Of a stretch of 64,000 nt of DNA, positions 43,204 through 52,884 are shown piece by piece; position 1 is the stretch's first letter; each line of letters starts with the position of its first letter. Source of the stretch: Clostridia bacterium (GTDB lineage Bacteria > Bacillota > Clostridia > TANB77 > CAG-508); contig JAGAKS010000001.1 of assembly GCA_017625465.1 (NCBI GenBank), positions 62,001-126,000 on the forward strand, in the 5' to 3' direction. Under the pieces are notes generated by a model that saw only the letters and a list, made by a program, of their open reading frames with translations, did not search any database and was not told the DNA's origin. Made by a program: the position numbers and the translations under genes.

Positions 43204-43932
43204 CTAAAATAGCTTTTCTAGTTTGTATTCTTTTTCTAATTTTTCATTCAAATAAATATTACTTATAAGCTCAAGCTCTTTGATACATTCATTAGACAAA
43301 GTAAAGCCAAAAATCTTTTTAGGATCTGCTATCATAATATATTTTATAGCATTTTTAGTAGGCTCCTTCATCTCAATTGCGCCTGTATCTTGCTTAGCGC
43401 AATTAACACATTTAAAGCCATTATCTTTTATACTAAAATGTGTTATATTTTCTTCGGTTTTACAACATACACAATTTTTTATATTTGGTGCAAAACCTAA
43501 AATTTTAAGTAATCTAAGTTTAAAAACTGATGTTATCATATCTAAAGACTTATCTGTTTCAGAAATCGCATATAATGTATTTAAAAATAATTTTAATGTG
43601 TTATATGAATTTTGATTTTCTGTTGTAACATCATTTATAATTTTAGTAATATATGATGCATAAGTTAATTTATCTAAATCAGTTCTAATATTGTAAAACA
43701 TTTCAATTGTTTCACAAGAATTTATTTTATATGTATCTGAGCCTTTAAAAAGCTGATAATCTCCAAAGCATAAAAATTGAGTGCCGCTGAGCAAGAGGCT
43801 TTTAGACCTTCTTGCTCCTCTAGCACTACATGAAATTTTTCCTAAATTTGGCGTAAGTAAAGTAACCATTTTATCGTAATCGCCCATATTATTTTCTGCA
43901 ATTATTACTCCACTAACTTTTAATTGTTTCAT
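43204..43932 (-). CDS. recO: DNA repair protein RecO
   Basis: A 242-residue RecO. MKQLKVSGVIIAENNMGDYD opens the OB fold, GARRSKSLLLSGTQ follows, and four zinc-type cysteines occur in NCVCCKTEEN and KCVNCAKQD. RecO loads RecA with RecR in recombinational repair. Its start overlaps the end of yqzL, so the two are coupled, and era lies upstream, as in many Firmicutes. Confidence 0.95.
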   Translation of the reverse strand: MKQLKVSGVIIAENNMGDYDKMVTLLTPNLGKISCSARGARRSKSLLLSGTQFLCFGDYQLFKGSDTYKINSCETIEMFYNIRTDLDKLTYASYITKIINDVTTENQNSYNTLKLFLNTLYAISETDKSLDMITSVFKLRLLKILGFAPNIKNCVCCKTEENITHFSIKDNGFKCVNCAKQDTGAIEMKEPTKNAIKYIMIADPKKIFGFTLSNECIKELELISNIYLNEKLEKEYKLEKLF

Positions 43933-44041
43933 CCAAAACTACCTTCATTTTTTCTTCTATATTTTTTACTTCCTTAAATTCTAGATATGTTTTTATATCT
44001 CCTGTTTCCTTAAATGTATTCCATGCTAACTGTTTAATCAT
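43913..44041 (-). CDS. yqzL: YqzL-like small protein
   Basis: A 42-residue protein. It starts MIKQLAWNTFKETGDIKTYL, matching the W-x-x-F-x-x-T-G-x-I-x-x-Y-L pattern of YqzL, followed by EFKEV. It has a strong AAAGGAGATGA site. YqzL is a tiny conserved protein of unknown role found between era and recO in Firmicutes, exactly the position here. Its last codons overlap the recO start in another frame. Confidence 0.8.
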   Translation of the reverse strand: MIKQLAWNTFKETGDIKTYLEFKEVKNIEEKMKVVLDETIKS

Positions 44042-44098
44042 ATAAATCATCTCCTTTAAGGTTTATCTTTTGTAAAATTTAGAAGATTTATACTGGAA

Positions 44099-45004
44099 TT
44101 ATTTTAATTTAAATTTATTTACTATATTATCTTTTTCTTGCCAATCTTCTTTAACTTTAACCCATACTTTTAGGTTAACTTTTGTTCCAAGCATATTTTC
44201 AGCATCTTGTCTTGCATAAGTAGAAATTTTCTTTAGCATTGTCCCACCTTTTCCAATTATTATTCCTTTGTGAGACTCTCTTAAACAATAAATCGTTGCT
44301 TCAATATCATAAATATCTTCGCCTTTTGAAGTTTGTCTAAAAGCAAATTTTTCTACTTCAACATATATGCCATGCGGAACTTCTTCGTTTAAAAATTTTA
44401 AAGCTTTTTCTCTAATAAGCTCTTCTACCAATTGTCTAGAGGTTTGATCTGTATATTCATCTTCCTCATAATATTTTGGCCCAACTGGTAATATTTTTTC
44501 AATTTCAGAAATTAGCTCTTCTGTTCCTTTAGCTTTATAAGCTGAAATTGGAACTACTGCCGTAAAATTATATTCTTTACTATATAATGCAATAACCTTT
44601 GCAAGTTCTTCTTTTTTTATTAAATCAATTTTGTTGATAACTAATATACAAGGCTTTCCTGCTTCTTTAATTTTTTCTAAAATTCTGGTATCGCCTCTAC
44701 CTATTTCAGTAGATGTAGCATCTATTAAAAACAATATGCAATCTACTTCGGTAATCATAGAAAATGCTGTTTCTATCATAGTTTCACCTAGCTTATTTTT
44801 AGGCTTGTGAATACCAGGAGTATCTGTAATTATTATTTGATGATTTTCATTAGTTATTATTGCTTTTATTGCTGTTCTTGTTGTTTGAGTCTTGTTAGTA
44901 GTTATTGCGATTTTCTCTTTTGCTAAAGCATTTAGCAAAGTTGATTTTCCAACATTAGTTCTTCCAACAAGGCTTACAAAACCTGACTTAAATTCTTTAT
45001 TCAT
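44099..45004 (-). CDS. era: GTPase Era
   Basis: A 301-residue Era from the ATG at 45004, which has AAAGGAAG just upstream; an earlier in-frame ATG overlaps the previous gene. G1 is GRTNVGKST, G3 is DTPG, G4 is NKID, and the C-terminal KH domain has HKGIIIGKGGTMLKKI. Era binds 16S rRNA in 30S assembly and cell-cycle control. It lies in the conserved block dgkA-DUF3048-era-yqzL-recO. High confidence. Confidence 0.97.
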   Translation of the reverse strand: MNKEFKSGFVSLVGRTNVGKSTLLNALAKEKIAITTNKTQTTRTAIKAIITNENHQIIITDTPGIHKPKNKLGETMIETAFSMITEVDCILFLIDATSTEIGRGDTRILEKIKEAGKPCILVINKIDLIKKEELAKVIALYSKEYNFTAVVPISAYKAKGTEELISEIEKILPVGPKYYEEDEYTDQTSRQLVEELIREKALKFLNEEVPHGIYVEVEKFAFRQTSKGEDIYDIEATIYCLRESHKGIIIGKGGTMLKKISTYARQDAENMLGTKVNLKVWVKVKEDWQEKDNIVNKFKLK

Positions 45005-45014
45005 TTTACTTCCT

Positions 45015-46091
45015 TTATTCAAAAACTATTTCTGCATCTATTGGAACAATATTTATAAATGTGTTTCCATCATTAACTTCGATTTCTGTGCCATCATGAT
45101 ATAAATATTTTGTTTGAGAAGTTCTAGTATCTTTTTTGCATAATATTGGAGATGCTTTACCATTAGTAATATAGTAACCATTTGCTTGACCAACATTATT
45201 TAAAGTTTGTCTACCTTTATCTTCTCCATCATCTAAAGTATAGTTATATACTAAACTTATTATAATATTTTTTGTTGTAATATCTTCTCCAGTTGATTCA
45301 TCTTTTTGAAGTTTACCTTTTGAATATCTAGTATATCTTCCAGTTTCACTATCATAAACATATTTTACTTTATGATTTGAAGCATAAGGAATTGTAATTG
45401 TATTTGCTACAGTTTCACTTTCAAGATTAACTTCTTTTTCAACATAATTTAAAACACTATCTTCTGTTGATGTAAGTTCAAAACCTTTTTGCTTTGCTAT
45501 TTGTTTTAAACTACCAATACTTGTATAAGCATTATGTGGTGCTTTTTTATGAGACTCTCTCCAGAAAAGTGATGTAGCAGTTCTTGCTTTTCCTGTATCA
45601 TAATCTTGTCCATTTATGTCATCCATTTTAAAGGTTTTTATATCACTTTGTGCTTGAGGACTTTGTCCTAAATGGCTACAAATAGCATCGTTTTCATTCA
45701 TATAATCTATGTAATAGTGTCTAACACTACGAACTGGTCCTACAACCAAATCATCACTAACGCCTTTAAATACTGGCATAAGTCTTGTTTCTAGACCTTC
45801 AACAATAATTTCATATACAACATAAGCAGAATTTATTCCAGATTGAGGTTGTGCATTAACATTATTATCTACCATAAGTGCAATAGGTCTATCATTTCCT
45901 GAATATATTTTTATATCTTTTTTAGTTTCTGTTACAGCTTCTTTTTCATTATTTTCAACTTTTCCACTTTGATTTGAATTAGAAACTTCTCCAGAAGTTT
46001 CTACAGAATTTGTTTTAAAAATAAACACTCCTGTACAAATTGCTACTATAATAACTACGATAGCAATTCCAATAATTACTTTCTTATCCAT
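45015..46091 (-). CDS. DUF3048 (YerB-like) membrane-anchored protein
   Basis: A 358-residue protein with a membrane anchor at 5-25 without a lipobox cysteine, a Ser/Asn/Glu-rich spacer, and then the DUF3048 domain. RPIALMVDNNVNAQPQSGIN begins the domain, and VVGPVRSVRHYYIDYMNEND follows near residue 125. LGQSPQAQSDI occurs near 150, and KKDTRTSQTKYLYHDGTEIE in the C-terminal part. YerB-like proteins are extracellular and of unknown function. The insertion of this gene between dgkA and era is unusual. Confidence 0.88.
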   Translation of the reverse strand: MDKKVIIGIAIVVIIVAICTGVFIFKTNSVETSGEVSNSNQSGKVENNEKEAVTETKKDIKIYSGNDRPIALMVDNNVNAQPQSGINSAYVVYEIIVEGLETRLMPVFKGVSDDLVVGPVRSVRHYYIDYMNENDAICSHLGQSPQAQSDIKTFKMDDINGQDYDTGKARTATSLFWRESHKKAPHNAYTSIGSLKQIAKQKGFELTSTEDSVLNYVEKEVNLESETVANTITIPYASNHKVKYVYDSETGRYTRYSKGKLQKDESTGEDITTKNIIISLVYNYTLDDGEDKGRQTLNNVGQANGYYITNGKASPILCKKDTRTSQTKYLYHDGTEIEVNDGNTFINIVPIDAEIVFE

Positions 46092-46108
46092 AATTCCTCC
46101 TATACTTG

Positions 46109-46489
46109 CTATTTTATTAACGCAAGTATTTTATCTAAATATATTATTAATCCCATACAAATTGCATTTATTGCTGAGATTAATACTGCACCAGCAGCCA
46201 CATCCTTAGCAATTTTTGCTTTTTTGTTATACTCTTCCGTTATTAAATCTATAACGGTTTCAACAGCTGTATTAATCATTTCCGCAAAAATCACAAACAT
46301 TATAGTAAATATTATTACTATCCACTCTATTTTAGAGATTTCTAAAAAGGCTCCCAAAAAAATTGCTAAAACTGCAAAACATAATTGAATAATTATATTT
46401 CTTTGAGTTTTCATTCCATATACTATACCAGATATAGCATATTTAAACGATTTTACAAAATTTTCTGTTTGCCATTTTCTTTTTTCCAT
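46109..46489 (-). CDS. dgkA: Diacylglycerol/undecaprenol kinase
   Basis: A 126-residue protein of the DgkA family: short cytoplasmic N-terminus, three membrane helices, and FAEMINTAVETVIDLI carrying the conserved Glu and Asn residues of the active site. Gram-positive members phosphorylate undecaprenol for cell-wall precursor recycling. The gene is next to ybeY, 1 bp from it, as in many Firmicutes. High confidence. Confidence 0.93.
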   Translation of the reverse strand: MEKRKWQTENFVKSFKYAISGIVYGMKTQRNIIIQLCFAVLAIFLGAFLEISKIEWIVIIFTIMFVIFAEMINTAVETVIDLITEEYNKKAKIAKDVAAGAVLISAINAICMGLIIYLDKILALIK

Positions 46490-46490
46490 A

Positions 46491-46970
46491 TTATTCCCTC
46501 GTAATATCTAATAACTTAAGAACTTTCTCTTCTTTTTCTCTCATTTGTACTCTGTCTTCTTCTTCTATATGGTCTTCCCCCATTAAATGATAAAAACCAT
46601 GAACTACCATATAAGCAAGCTCTCTTTCGAAGCTATGTCCATAATCTTCAGCTTGTTCTTTAACTCTTTCAATAGAAATAATTATATCTCCAAGTGCTTC
46701 TTCAAATAGAGCTTCTTCTTTTCTAAAATGTTCAATCTCATTTTTTTCAAACATTGGAAAAGAAAGTACATCAGTTTCTTTGTCTATTTGTCTATATTCT
46801 TTATTTATTCTTCTGATATTATTAGGAGTTGTTAGAGTAATAGAAATATATAATTTTGATTTTAATAACTTTTCTACTTCAAAACATTTTTCCACAACTC
46901 TTTTTATTAACTCTGCATATGTATTATTTTCTTCAATATCTAAAAATTCTATTTCTGTAAAATTTTCCAT
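46491..46970 (-). CDS. ybeY: Endoribonuclease YbeY
   Basis: A 159-residue YbeY. The zinc site is HGFYHLMGEDH (the H-x3-H-x5-H motif), preceded by ETDVLSFPMF and LGDIIISIERV. YbeY acts in 16S rRNA maturation and ribosome quality control. Its stop is nearly adjacent to the dgkA start. The upstream neighbour is an unknown 392-residue protein, where phoH and yqfF are found in most Firmicutes. High confidence. Confidence 0.96.
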   Translation of the reverse strand: MENFTEIEFLDIEENNTYAELIKRVVEKCFEVEKLLKSKLYISITLTTPNNIRRINKEYRQIDKETDVLSFPMFEKNEIEHFRKEEALFEEALGDIIISIERVKEQAEDYGHSFERELAYMVVHGFYHLMGEDHIEEEDRVQMREKEEKVLKLLDITRE

Positions 46971-48149
46971 TTATTTCTTTATATATCTTCCTTCTAATGA
47001 TTTGCAAGTATTTGGCATAGCACGCATCTCGCCGAATTCAACTAATTTGCCTCTATAAAACTTACGAATTGGCTCCCATTTTGCTTCGCCATTATTTAAT
47101 TCATATAGTTCTCTTTTAAGTGATAAAATTTCTTTTTCTTCTGAAGAATTAGATTTACTATAAGCACCCCAGAATTTTTTATATGCTTCTCTTTCTTCTG
47201 GCTTGTCCCAATATACCTTAGTTGAAAGAAGTTTAACATTGTAATCTTCAACTAATTTCAAAAGCATTCTATAAGCTTCTTCTCTTTTTCTCTCTGTTTT
47301 TACATTTATAATTAAATTTCTTGTATCTCTTAAAAGTTTTTCATAGCATTGCTCTGCTGCTACAAGTGGTAAACTATGTGTAAATAGAGAACGACTTAAG
47401 CCAAGTAAAATCATATTTTTTTCTAAGAATTCTTTTTCATCTAATTTACCAACTGTATATTTATCGAATTCTTCATATTCTTGAATAATTTTTGAATAGC
47501 TATTATTTTTATCTATTTCAATTTTTATTGGTAAAACATTTTTTATGTATTCTTCTAATGTTGAAAAAATATTTTTGTATATCTCAACATTTTCAGTTCT
47601 TTTAGCTTTTTGACCATCTGCTAATTTTACAGAATAGTTTTTTAATATACCTTTATATAAACCATCTATTTTTTCTATGTATAGACTTTTATATCTTTCA
47701 ACATTTTTTTCTTTACCAGAATTAATAAGCCCTTCATAATCTAACTCTAATAAGAATTTTTGCTTTCTATATTTATATTCTAAATATTCGTTATCTTTTA
47801 GGCTAACAATAGTGTAATATGTAGATAAAGCATTTTTTTCAAAAGTTGTTGCACTACCATTTTTTACTTTTTTATAAACAGAATCCATAATAAATTTATC
47901 AATAGATTCTAAGTATAGTGCATAACTTTCTTCATAACGTTGTGCTAAAGCTTCTTTTTTATCAATTTCTCCATTTTTTTCTGCTTCTTTATATAATTCG
48001 TAACTTTTAAGTGTGCTATTTCTTTTAATTGTTATCATTACACCATTTAATCCAATTTTTGTTGGAATAAGCAATTTGGTTAAAGTATTTGACAATTTGT
48101 TAAAAAACGTTGTCTCTGCTGGCAATACTTTTAAACTTCTCTCCTCCAT
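46971..48149 (-). CDS. Uncharacterised helical protein between yqfD and ybeY
   Basis: The start is placed at the ATG at 48149 (AGAGGGTG upstream); an earlier ATG overlaps yqfD. The 392-residue product is predicted to be almost all helix, charged, and soluble. It has motifs such as MEERSLKVLPAETTFFNKLS and LPIKIEIDKNNSY but no known catalytic motif. It sits exactly where phoH and the HD-domain yqfF are usual in the yqfC-yqfD-phoH-yqfF-ybeY order. I do not recognise the family. The exact spacing to both neighbours suggests a regular operon member rather than an insertion. Confidence 0.75.
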   Translation of the reverse strand: MEERSLKVLPAETTFFNKLSNTLTKLLIPTKIGLNGVMITIKRNSTLKSYELYKEAEKNGEIDKKEALAQRYEESYALYLESIDKFIMDSVYKKVKNGSATTFEKNALSTYYTIVSLKDNEYLEYKYRKQKFLLELDYEGLINSGKEKNVERYKSLYIEKIDGLYKGILKNYSVKLADGQKAKRTENVEIYKNIFSTLEEYIKNVLPIKIEIDKNNSYSKIIQEYEEFDKYTVGKLDEKEFLEKNMILLGLSRSLFTHSLPLVAAEQCYEKLLRDTRNLIINVKTERKREEAYRMLLKLVEDYNVKLLSTKVYWDKPEEREAYKKFWGAYSKSNSSEEKEILSLKRELYELNNGEAKWEPIRKFYRGKLVEFGEMRAMPNTCKSLEGRYIKK

Positions 48150-48168
48150 AAATTCCACACCCTCTCTA

Positions 48169-49350
48169 TTATAAAACTTCTTTTGTACCGATTTTTTCAT
48201 ACATAATATAAATGAGTTTTACATAAACCTCCTGTCCTTCAACATTTACTTCTACATTTTTCTCAACATTATCAGCGTTTTCAAGACCAAGTTCTTCATT
48301 TAGTTTTTGCTCTAACTCTAATTTAATTTTATCTGTAAGTTCCGGCACTGTATATTCTTTCTGCTCTAAATTTTTCTCTAAATACGTTATTTTTGATACT
48401 TCAATTGGCAAATAATAATTAGAAAAAAACTTTAATTTTTTAGTTGTCTTTATTGTATCATATTTTTCAAATTTTGAAAGCCTTTTATTGAAATTTATTT
48501 TAAATTTATGAAATTTTATTTCTAGATTTTTTTCCTCATTTCCAGTTTTTGTTTCAATTTGTTGCACCAGATTTTGTTTTTCTTCTTTTTCAGCATATTT
48601 TTTTACTTCTATATCAGCCATTGCATGCACCTGTCTTATCCCAGTATATTTTCCTTCCATAACTCCTTCTACTAGAAGATCTCCTTTTTTTACTTTATCT
48701 CCAACTGCTACTCTCGCTGTTCCTTGCTTCACAATTAGTTTTGAAATTTCTCCATCTTTATCGGCTACAATATTGCAAACTTCATTTACATCTATTACTT
48801 CAGGTGATTTATCGGCCTCGTTTATATTTACAATTAAGTTAGTTCCTTTAATGTCTATTCCAATCCATGATATATCTTCTCTTTGCATACGAATTTTATT
48901 TATTGCTTTGTCTAAATTAAATTCACTCTTTCTTTTGCCAATTTCAATTCCACTTTCTGCAAGTAAAGTTTTTATTTCTTCCTCATTAATATTGTTTCCA
49001 CCTACTATATCAATATTCCAGATAAATCGTGTCAAAACAAAAATAAAAATTGCAATAACCAATATTGCAATTGCTAAAATTTTTCTTTTTCTATATTTAT
49101 GTATTAAAATTGGTAGTCCCTTTTTATTAGAAATTTTTACCTTGCATTTTGTAGCTCTTGCAATTTTCTTTATCTTTTTAAAATCTTTAACACTAATTTT
49201 AACTCTAAAAAACGAACTATTTTCTCTTTGTAAATCCCATAGAAATATAGCATTCGAAAAACAGCTATTTATAAATCGTTCTGTAAAAAATCCTTCTACT
49301 GTAATATTTACAAAACCAGTAAAATACATATATAAATTTCTAATGTTCAA
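48169..49350 (-). CDS. yqfD: Sporulation protein YqfD
   Basis: A 393-residue protein. The N-terminal region (about 1-85) is soluble, a single membrane helix lies at about residues 90-108 (ILAIAILVIAIFIFVLTRFI), and the extracellular part contains IDIVGGNNINEEEIKTLLAE and KGTNLIVNINEADKSPEVID. A glycosylase-like LysM-like or POTRA-like fold is seen in relatives. YqfD is made in the mother cell and needed for normal sporulation. It follows yqfC by 14 bp. High confidence by pairing and sequence. Confidence 0.9.
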   Translation of the reverse strand: MNIRNLYMYFTGFVNITVEGFFTERFINSCFSNAIFLWDLQRENSSFFRVKISVKDFKKIKKIARATKCKVKISNKKGLPILIHKYRKRKILAIAILVIAIFIFVLTRFIWNIDIVGGNNINEEEIKTLLAESGIEIGKRKSEFNLDKAINKIRMQREDISWIGIDIKGTNLIVNINEADKSPEVIDVNEVCNIVADKDGEISKLIVKQGTARVAVGDKVKKGDLLVEGVMEGKYTGIRQVHAMADIEVKKYAEKEEKQNLVQQIETKTGNEEKNLEIKFHKFKINFNKRLSKFEKYDTIKTTKKLKFFSNYYLPIEVSKITYLEKNLEQKEYTVPELTDKIKLELEQKLNEELGLENADNVEKNVEVNVEGQEVYVKLIYIMYEKIGTKEVL

Positions 49351-49364
49351 AGTACAAACTCCTC

Positions 49365-49625
49365 CTATTGTTTACTCTCGAAGTCAATATTTTCAATTTT
49401 TCCTGTAACTAAAATATCATCTTCTGTCATTTGATTTAATTTTAAATTAAAGCCATTTATATTTATTACTCCTATATGTGTATTTATTCTTGCAAAAAAA
49501 TCTTCATATTCTAAAATGCCTTTAAAATTCTCTATTAAAATTTCTTCAAATCCAGTAATAGTGATTTTAGGTGTTTTACTCCAAACCTCTTCTGGAATAT
49601 CAAAAATATCATTTATTTTTCTCAT
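49365..49625 (-). CDS. yqfC: Sporulation protein YqfC
   Basis: An 86-residue protein matching YqfC: ITITGFEEILIENFKGILEY and TEDDILVTGKIENIDFE. YqfC is a YabP-family sporulation protein. The YqfC/YqfD pair is almost always adjacent in spore-formers, as here. AAAGGGAG lies before the start. It follows a DUF4116 gene across a 50-bp gap. High confidence. Confidence 0.9.
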   Translation of the reverse strand: MRKINDIFDIPEEVWSKTPKITITGFEEILIENFKGILEYEDFFARINTHIGVININGFNLKLNQMTEDDILVTGKIENIDFESKQ

Positions 49626-49677
49626 AAAAAAACTCCCTTTCTTTAAGATTTATATTCAAAAGAAAGGGGTTTTATTA

Positions 49678-50229
49678 TTATAAATTTAATATTTCTTCAT
49701 CTTTTTGAAGCTCTGGCGTTAAATAAGAAATGACATTTTGCTTTTCTTTAGTAGCTTTAGAAACAGCTAGTTTAGCAATTTCTTTATTGCCTCTTAATCT
49801 TAAACTTGCATATTTTATAATAAGTGGTTTATTAGTAACGGCTGTTCTAACAACATCTTCATCATCTCTTAGACGTTCACTGGCATAATATAAAATTTGT
49901 CCATCATGCTCTACTGCAGTTAGCATAACTTCCTTATCATCTCTTAAACGCTCACTGGCATAACAACCTGTCCAACCAGCTTGAGTTACCGCAGCAATTA
50001 GTACATCTTTATCATTTTTTAAATTATTGCTTGCAAATTCCAAAGCTCCACCATCTACTTTAACAGCTGTTAACAAAACTTCTTTATTATCTCTTATTTC
50101 ATCATTTGCCCACTCAATTAAAAGTGGCATTGTCTTTACTCGCTCTTTAAAAAATTCTAAATCATTGCTTTTTTCTTGTGCTTCTATTACTTCTTTAGGT
50201 ATTGGCATTTTGTTAAATTTCCTCCTCAA
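49678..50229 (-). CDS. DUF4116 repeat protein
   Basis: A 183-residue protein built of about five tandem repeats of about 25 residues, each with the frame D-K-E/D-V-L/M-x-A/T-A-V-x-x-x-G-x-x-x-x-Y/F-A-S. Good examples are NKEVLLTAVKVDGGALEFAS, DDKEVMLTAVEHDGQILYYA and DDEDVVRTAVTNKPLIIKYA. DUF4116 repeats are found in many bacterial and viral proteins and have no known function. Nucleotide repeats are also visible (TCTTAGACG.TCACTGGCATA near 49870 and 49945). It is monocistronic between yqfC and clpB. Confidence 0.85.
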   Translation of the reverse strand: MRRKFNKMPIPKEVIEAQEKSNDLEFFKERVKTMPLLIEWANDEIRDNKEVLLTAVKVDGGALEFASNNLKNDKDVLIAAVTQAGWTGCYASERLRDDKEVMLTAVEHDGQILYYASERLRDDEDVVRTAVTNKPLIIKYASLRLRGNKEIAKLAVSKATKEKQNVISYLTPELQKDEEILNL

Positions 50230-50265
50230 ACTATTATACCGAATATTTTGGAGTTTGAACTTCTA

Positions 50266-52869
50266 TTAAATTTCTTTTATTCCTAACTCTTTTTTCTCTT
50301 CATCATAGTAAACTTGAATTAATGAACCTGGTTTGATTTCATTTGCAATAATTTTTCTACTTACCAAAGTTTCTATTTCACTTTGAATTGTTCTTTTAAG
50401 TGGTCTTGCACCAAAATTAATATCATATCCAATTTCTATTATATAATTAATTGCATCTGATGAAACACTTAAATCAAAACCTTGAAGTGAAAGTCTATTA
50501 CGTAAATCTGCAAGCATAAGTTCAACAATTCCGTAAACTTGTTTTTTATCTAGCGCTTTGAAATAAACAATATCATCTAATCTGTTTAAAAATTCTGGTC
50601 TAAAATGATTTTTTAAAGCCAAATCAATTTGCTCTTTTGCTTCATCTGTAATTTTTTTATGTTTTTCAATACTTTCTAGTATAACATGTGCGCCTAAATT
50701 TGATGTTAAAATTATGATACTGTTTTTAAAATCTACAGTTCTTCCTTTGCTATCTGTAACTCTACCATCATCTAATATTTGTAAGAAAATATTAAATACA
50801 TCTGGATGAGCTTTTTCAACTTCATCAAAAAGAATAACTGAATATGGCTTTCTTCTAACTGCTTCTGTAAGTTGTCCACCTTCTTCGTAGCCTACATATC
50901 CCGGAGGTGCACCTATAAGTCTTGTAACACTGAATTTTTCCATATATTCAGACATATCAAATCTTATCATATTTTTTTCATCATCAAATAAGTTTTTAGC
51001 AAGTGTTTTAGCAAGTTCTGTCTTACCAACACCAGTAGGTCCTAAAAATAGGAAAGAACCTATTGGTCTATTTGGATTTGCTATACCTGCTCTTGAACGA
51101 AGAATAGCTTCGCTAACTTTTTTTACTGCTTCATCTTGTCCTACAACATTTTTATGAAGTGTATCTTCAAGTTCTAGTAATTTCTTTCTTTCACCTTCAA
51201 CAAGTTTTGTAACAGGAATACCTGTCCATTTTGCTACAACTTGTGAAATTTCTTCTGCCGTAACTTTATTTCTAAGTAATCTATTTTTACCTTGGCTTTT
51301 TTCAACTGCTTTTTCTTCTTGTGCTAATACTTGTTGCAATTGTGGAAGTGTAGAATATTTAAGTTCAGCAGCTTTATTAAGGTCATAAACTCTTTCTGCT
51401 TGTGCAATTTGTGCATTTACTTCATCTATTTTTGTCTTTAATTTTTGCACTTTTAAAATAGCTTTCTTTTCTTCTTCCCATTTTAGTTTCATTTCTTTGA
51501 ATTTATCTCTAAGAATGCTTAATTCTTTTTGTACTTTTTCTAATCTCTCTTTTGATTTTTCATCTTCTTCTCTAGCTAAAGCTGCTTCTTCTATTTCATG
51601 TTGCATAATTTTTCTAGAAATTTCATCAACTTCTGTTGGCATAGATTCCATCTCTGTTCTAATCATAGCACAAGCTTCATCTATTAAATCTATTGCTTTA
51701 TCTGGCAAATATCTATCTGTAATATATCTATCTGAAAGTGTTGCAGCTTGAATTAAAGCTTGATCTTGGATTTTAACACCGTGGAAAATTTCAAATTTTT
51801 CTTGAATACCACGAAGTATTGTAATTGTATCTTCAACAGTAGGTTCTTCTACTAATACTGATTGAAAACGTCTAGCTAATGCTGGATCTTTTTCTATATA
51901 TTCTCTATATTCATCAAGAGTAGTAGCACCCATACAGTGCAATTCCCCTCTTGCAAGCTTTGGTTTAAGCAAATTACTTGCATCCATTGCTCCATCAGTT
52001 TTTCCTGCACCTACTAATTGATGTACCTCATCTATAAATAAAAGTATATTACCATCTGCGGCTTCTATTTCATCTAAAATACTTTTTAATCTTTCTTCAA
52101 ACTCTCCTCTATATTTAGCACCTGCAATAAGCAAACCTAAATCTAAAGAATATATCGTTTTTCCTTTTAAACTTGTAGGAACATCTCCTCTAACAATTCT
52201 TTGTGCTAAACCTTCGACAATAGCAGTTTTACCTACACCAGGTTCACCAATAAGACAAGGATTATTCTTAGTTTTACGAGTTAAAATTCTCATAACATTT
52301 CTAATTTCATCATCTCTACCAATTACTGGGTCTAGTCTGTTTTGTCTAGCTAAAGCTGTAACATCTTTACCAAATTTATTTAAAACATCATAGCTATTTT
52401 CAGGAGTATCAGAACTTACTTTTACATTTCCTCTAACTTCTTTCAAAGCTAATAAGAAAGAATTTTTTGAAATTCTAAAAATTTTAAAAATCTTTGTTAA
52501 ATTAGGACTTGATTTATCTATTAATGCAAGCATAATATGTTCAACAGAAACAAATTCATCCTTCATACTTGCCGCTTGTTTTTCGGCATAGTTAAGAATT
52601 TCATCTGTAGTTTCTGAAAAACGCATTGCAATTGCACCTGTAACTTTTGGTTCTTTATCAATTTGTTCTTGAACCAAAACTTTCATATTATCAATATTTA
52701 CATTCATGTGTGAAGTTAATAATTGATAAATTAAATTTTGTTGATTTTCAATCATTGATAAAAATAAATGAAAATCTGTAATTTCTGCATTTTGATTTTG
52801 CACTGCTATATTACTAGCATTTGCAATTACATCTTTTGATTTTTCAGTAAATTTCTGTATATTCATCAT
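50266..52869 (-). CDS. clpB: ATP-dependent chaperone ClpB
   Basis: An 867-residue AAA+ disaggregase. It has an N-terminal Clp_N domain (about 1-145), the first AAA module with Walker [11 protein letters not shown] (near 205), a long coiled-coil middle domain (about 405-525), the second AAA module with [14 protein letters not shown] (near 605), and the sensor-2 type end ([16 protein letters not shown]). It lacks a ClpP-binding loop of the ClpA/ClpC type. It unfolds aggregates with DnaK. Length is usual. No CIRCE-like element was found upstream. High confidence. Confidence 0.97.
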   Translation of the reverse strand: MMNIQKFTEKSKDVIANASNIAVQNQNAEITDFHLFLSMIENQQNLIYQLLTSHMNVNIDNMKVLVQEQIDKEPKVTGAIAMRFSETTDEILNYAEKQAASMKDEFVSVEHIMLALIDKSSPNLTKIFKIFRISKNSFLLALKEVRGNVKVSSDTPENSYDVLNKFGKDVTALARQNRLDPVIGRDDEIRNVMRILTRKTKNNPCLIGEPGVGKTAIVEGLAQRIVRGDVPTSLKGKTIYSLDLGLLIAGAKYRGEFEERLKSILDEIEAADGNILLFIDEVHQLVGAGKTDGAMDASNLLKPKLARGELHCMGATTLDEYREYIEKDPALARRFQSVLVEEPTVEDTITILRGIQEKFEIFHGVKIQDQALIQAATLSDRYITDRYLPDKAIDLIDEACAMIRTEMESMPTEVDEISRKIMQHEIEEAALAREEDEKSKERLEKVQKELSILRDKFKEMKLKWEEEKKAILKVQKLKTKIDEVNAQIAQAERVYDLNKAAELKYSTLPQLQQVLAQEEKAVEKSQGKNRLLRNKVTAEEISQVVAKWTGIPVTKLVEGERKKLLELEDTLHKNVVGQDEAVKKVSEAILRSRAGIANPNRPIGSFLFLGPTGVGKTELAKTLAKNLFDDEKNMIRFDMSEYMEKFSVTRLIGAPPGYVGYEEGGQLTEAVRRKPYSVILFDEVEKAHPDVFNIFLQILDDGRVTDSKGRTVDFKNSIIILTSNLGAHVILESIEKHKKITDEAKEQIDLALKNHFRPEFLNRLDDIVYFKALDKKQVYGIVELMLADLRNRLSLQGFDLSVSSDAINYIIEIGYDINFGARPLKRTIQSEIETLVSRKIIANEIKPGSLIQVYYDEEKKELGIKEI

Positions 52870-52884
52870 TTGTCCTCCTATATT

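Noticed and set aside
48773..49408. A 211-residue open frame on the plus strand
   Set aside because: It lies fully opposite yqfD, has no ribosome site, and reads as low-complexity hydrophobic sequence produced by the AT-rich antisense strand.
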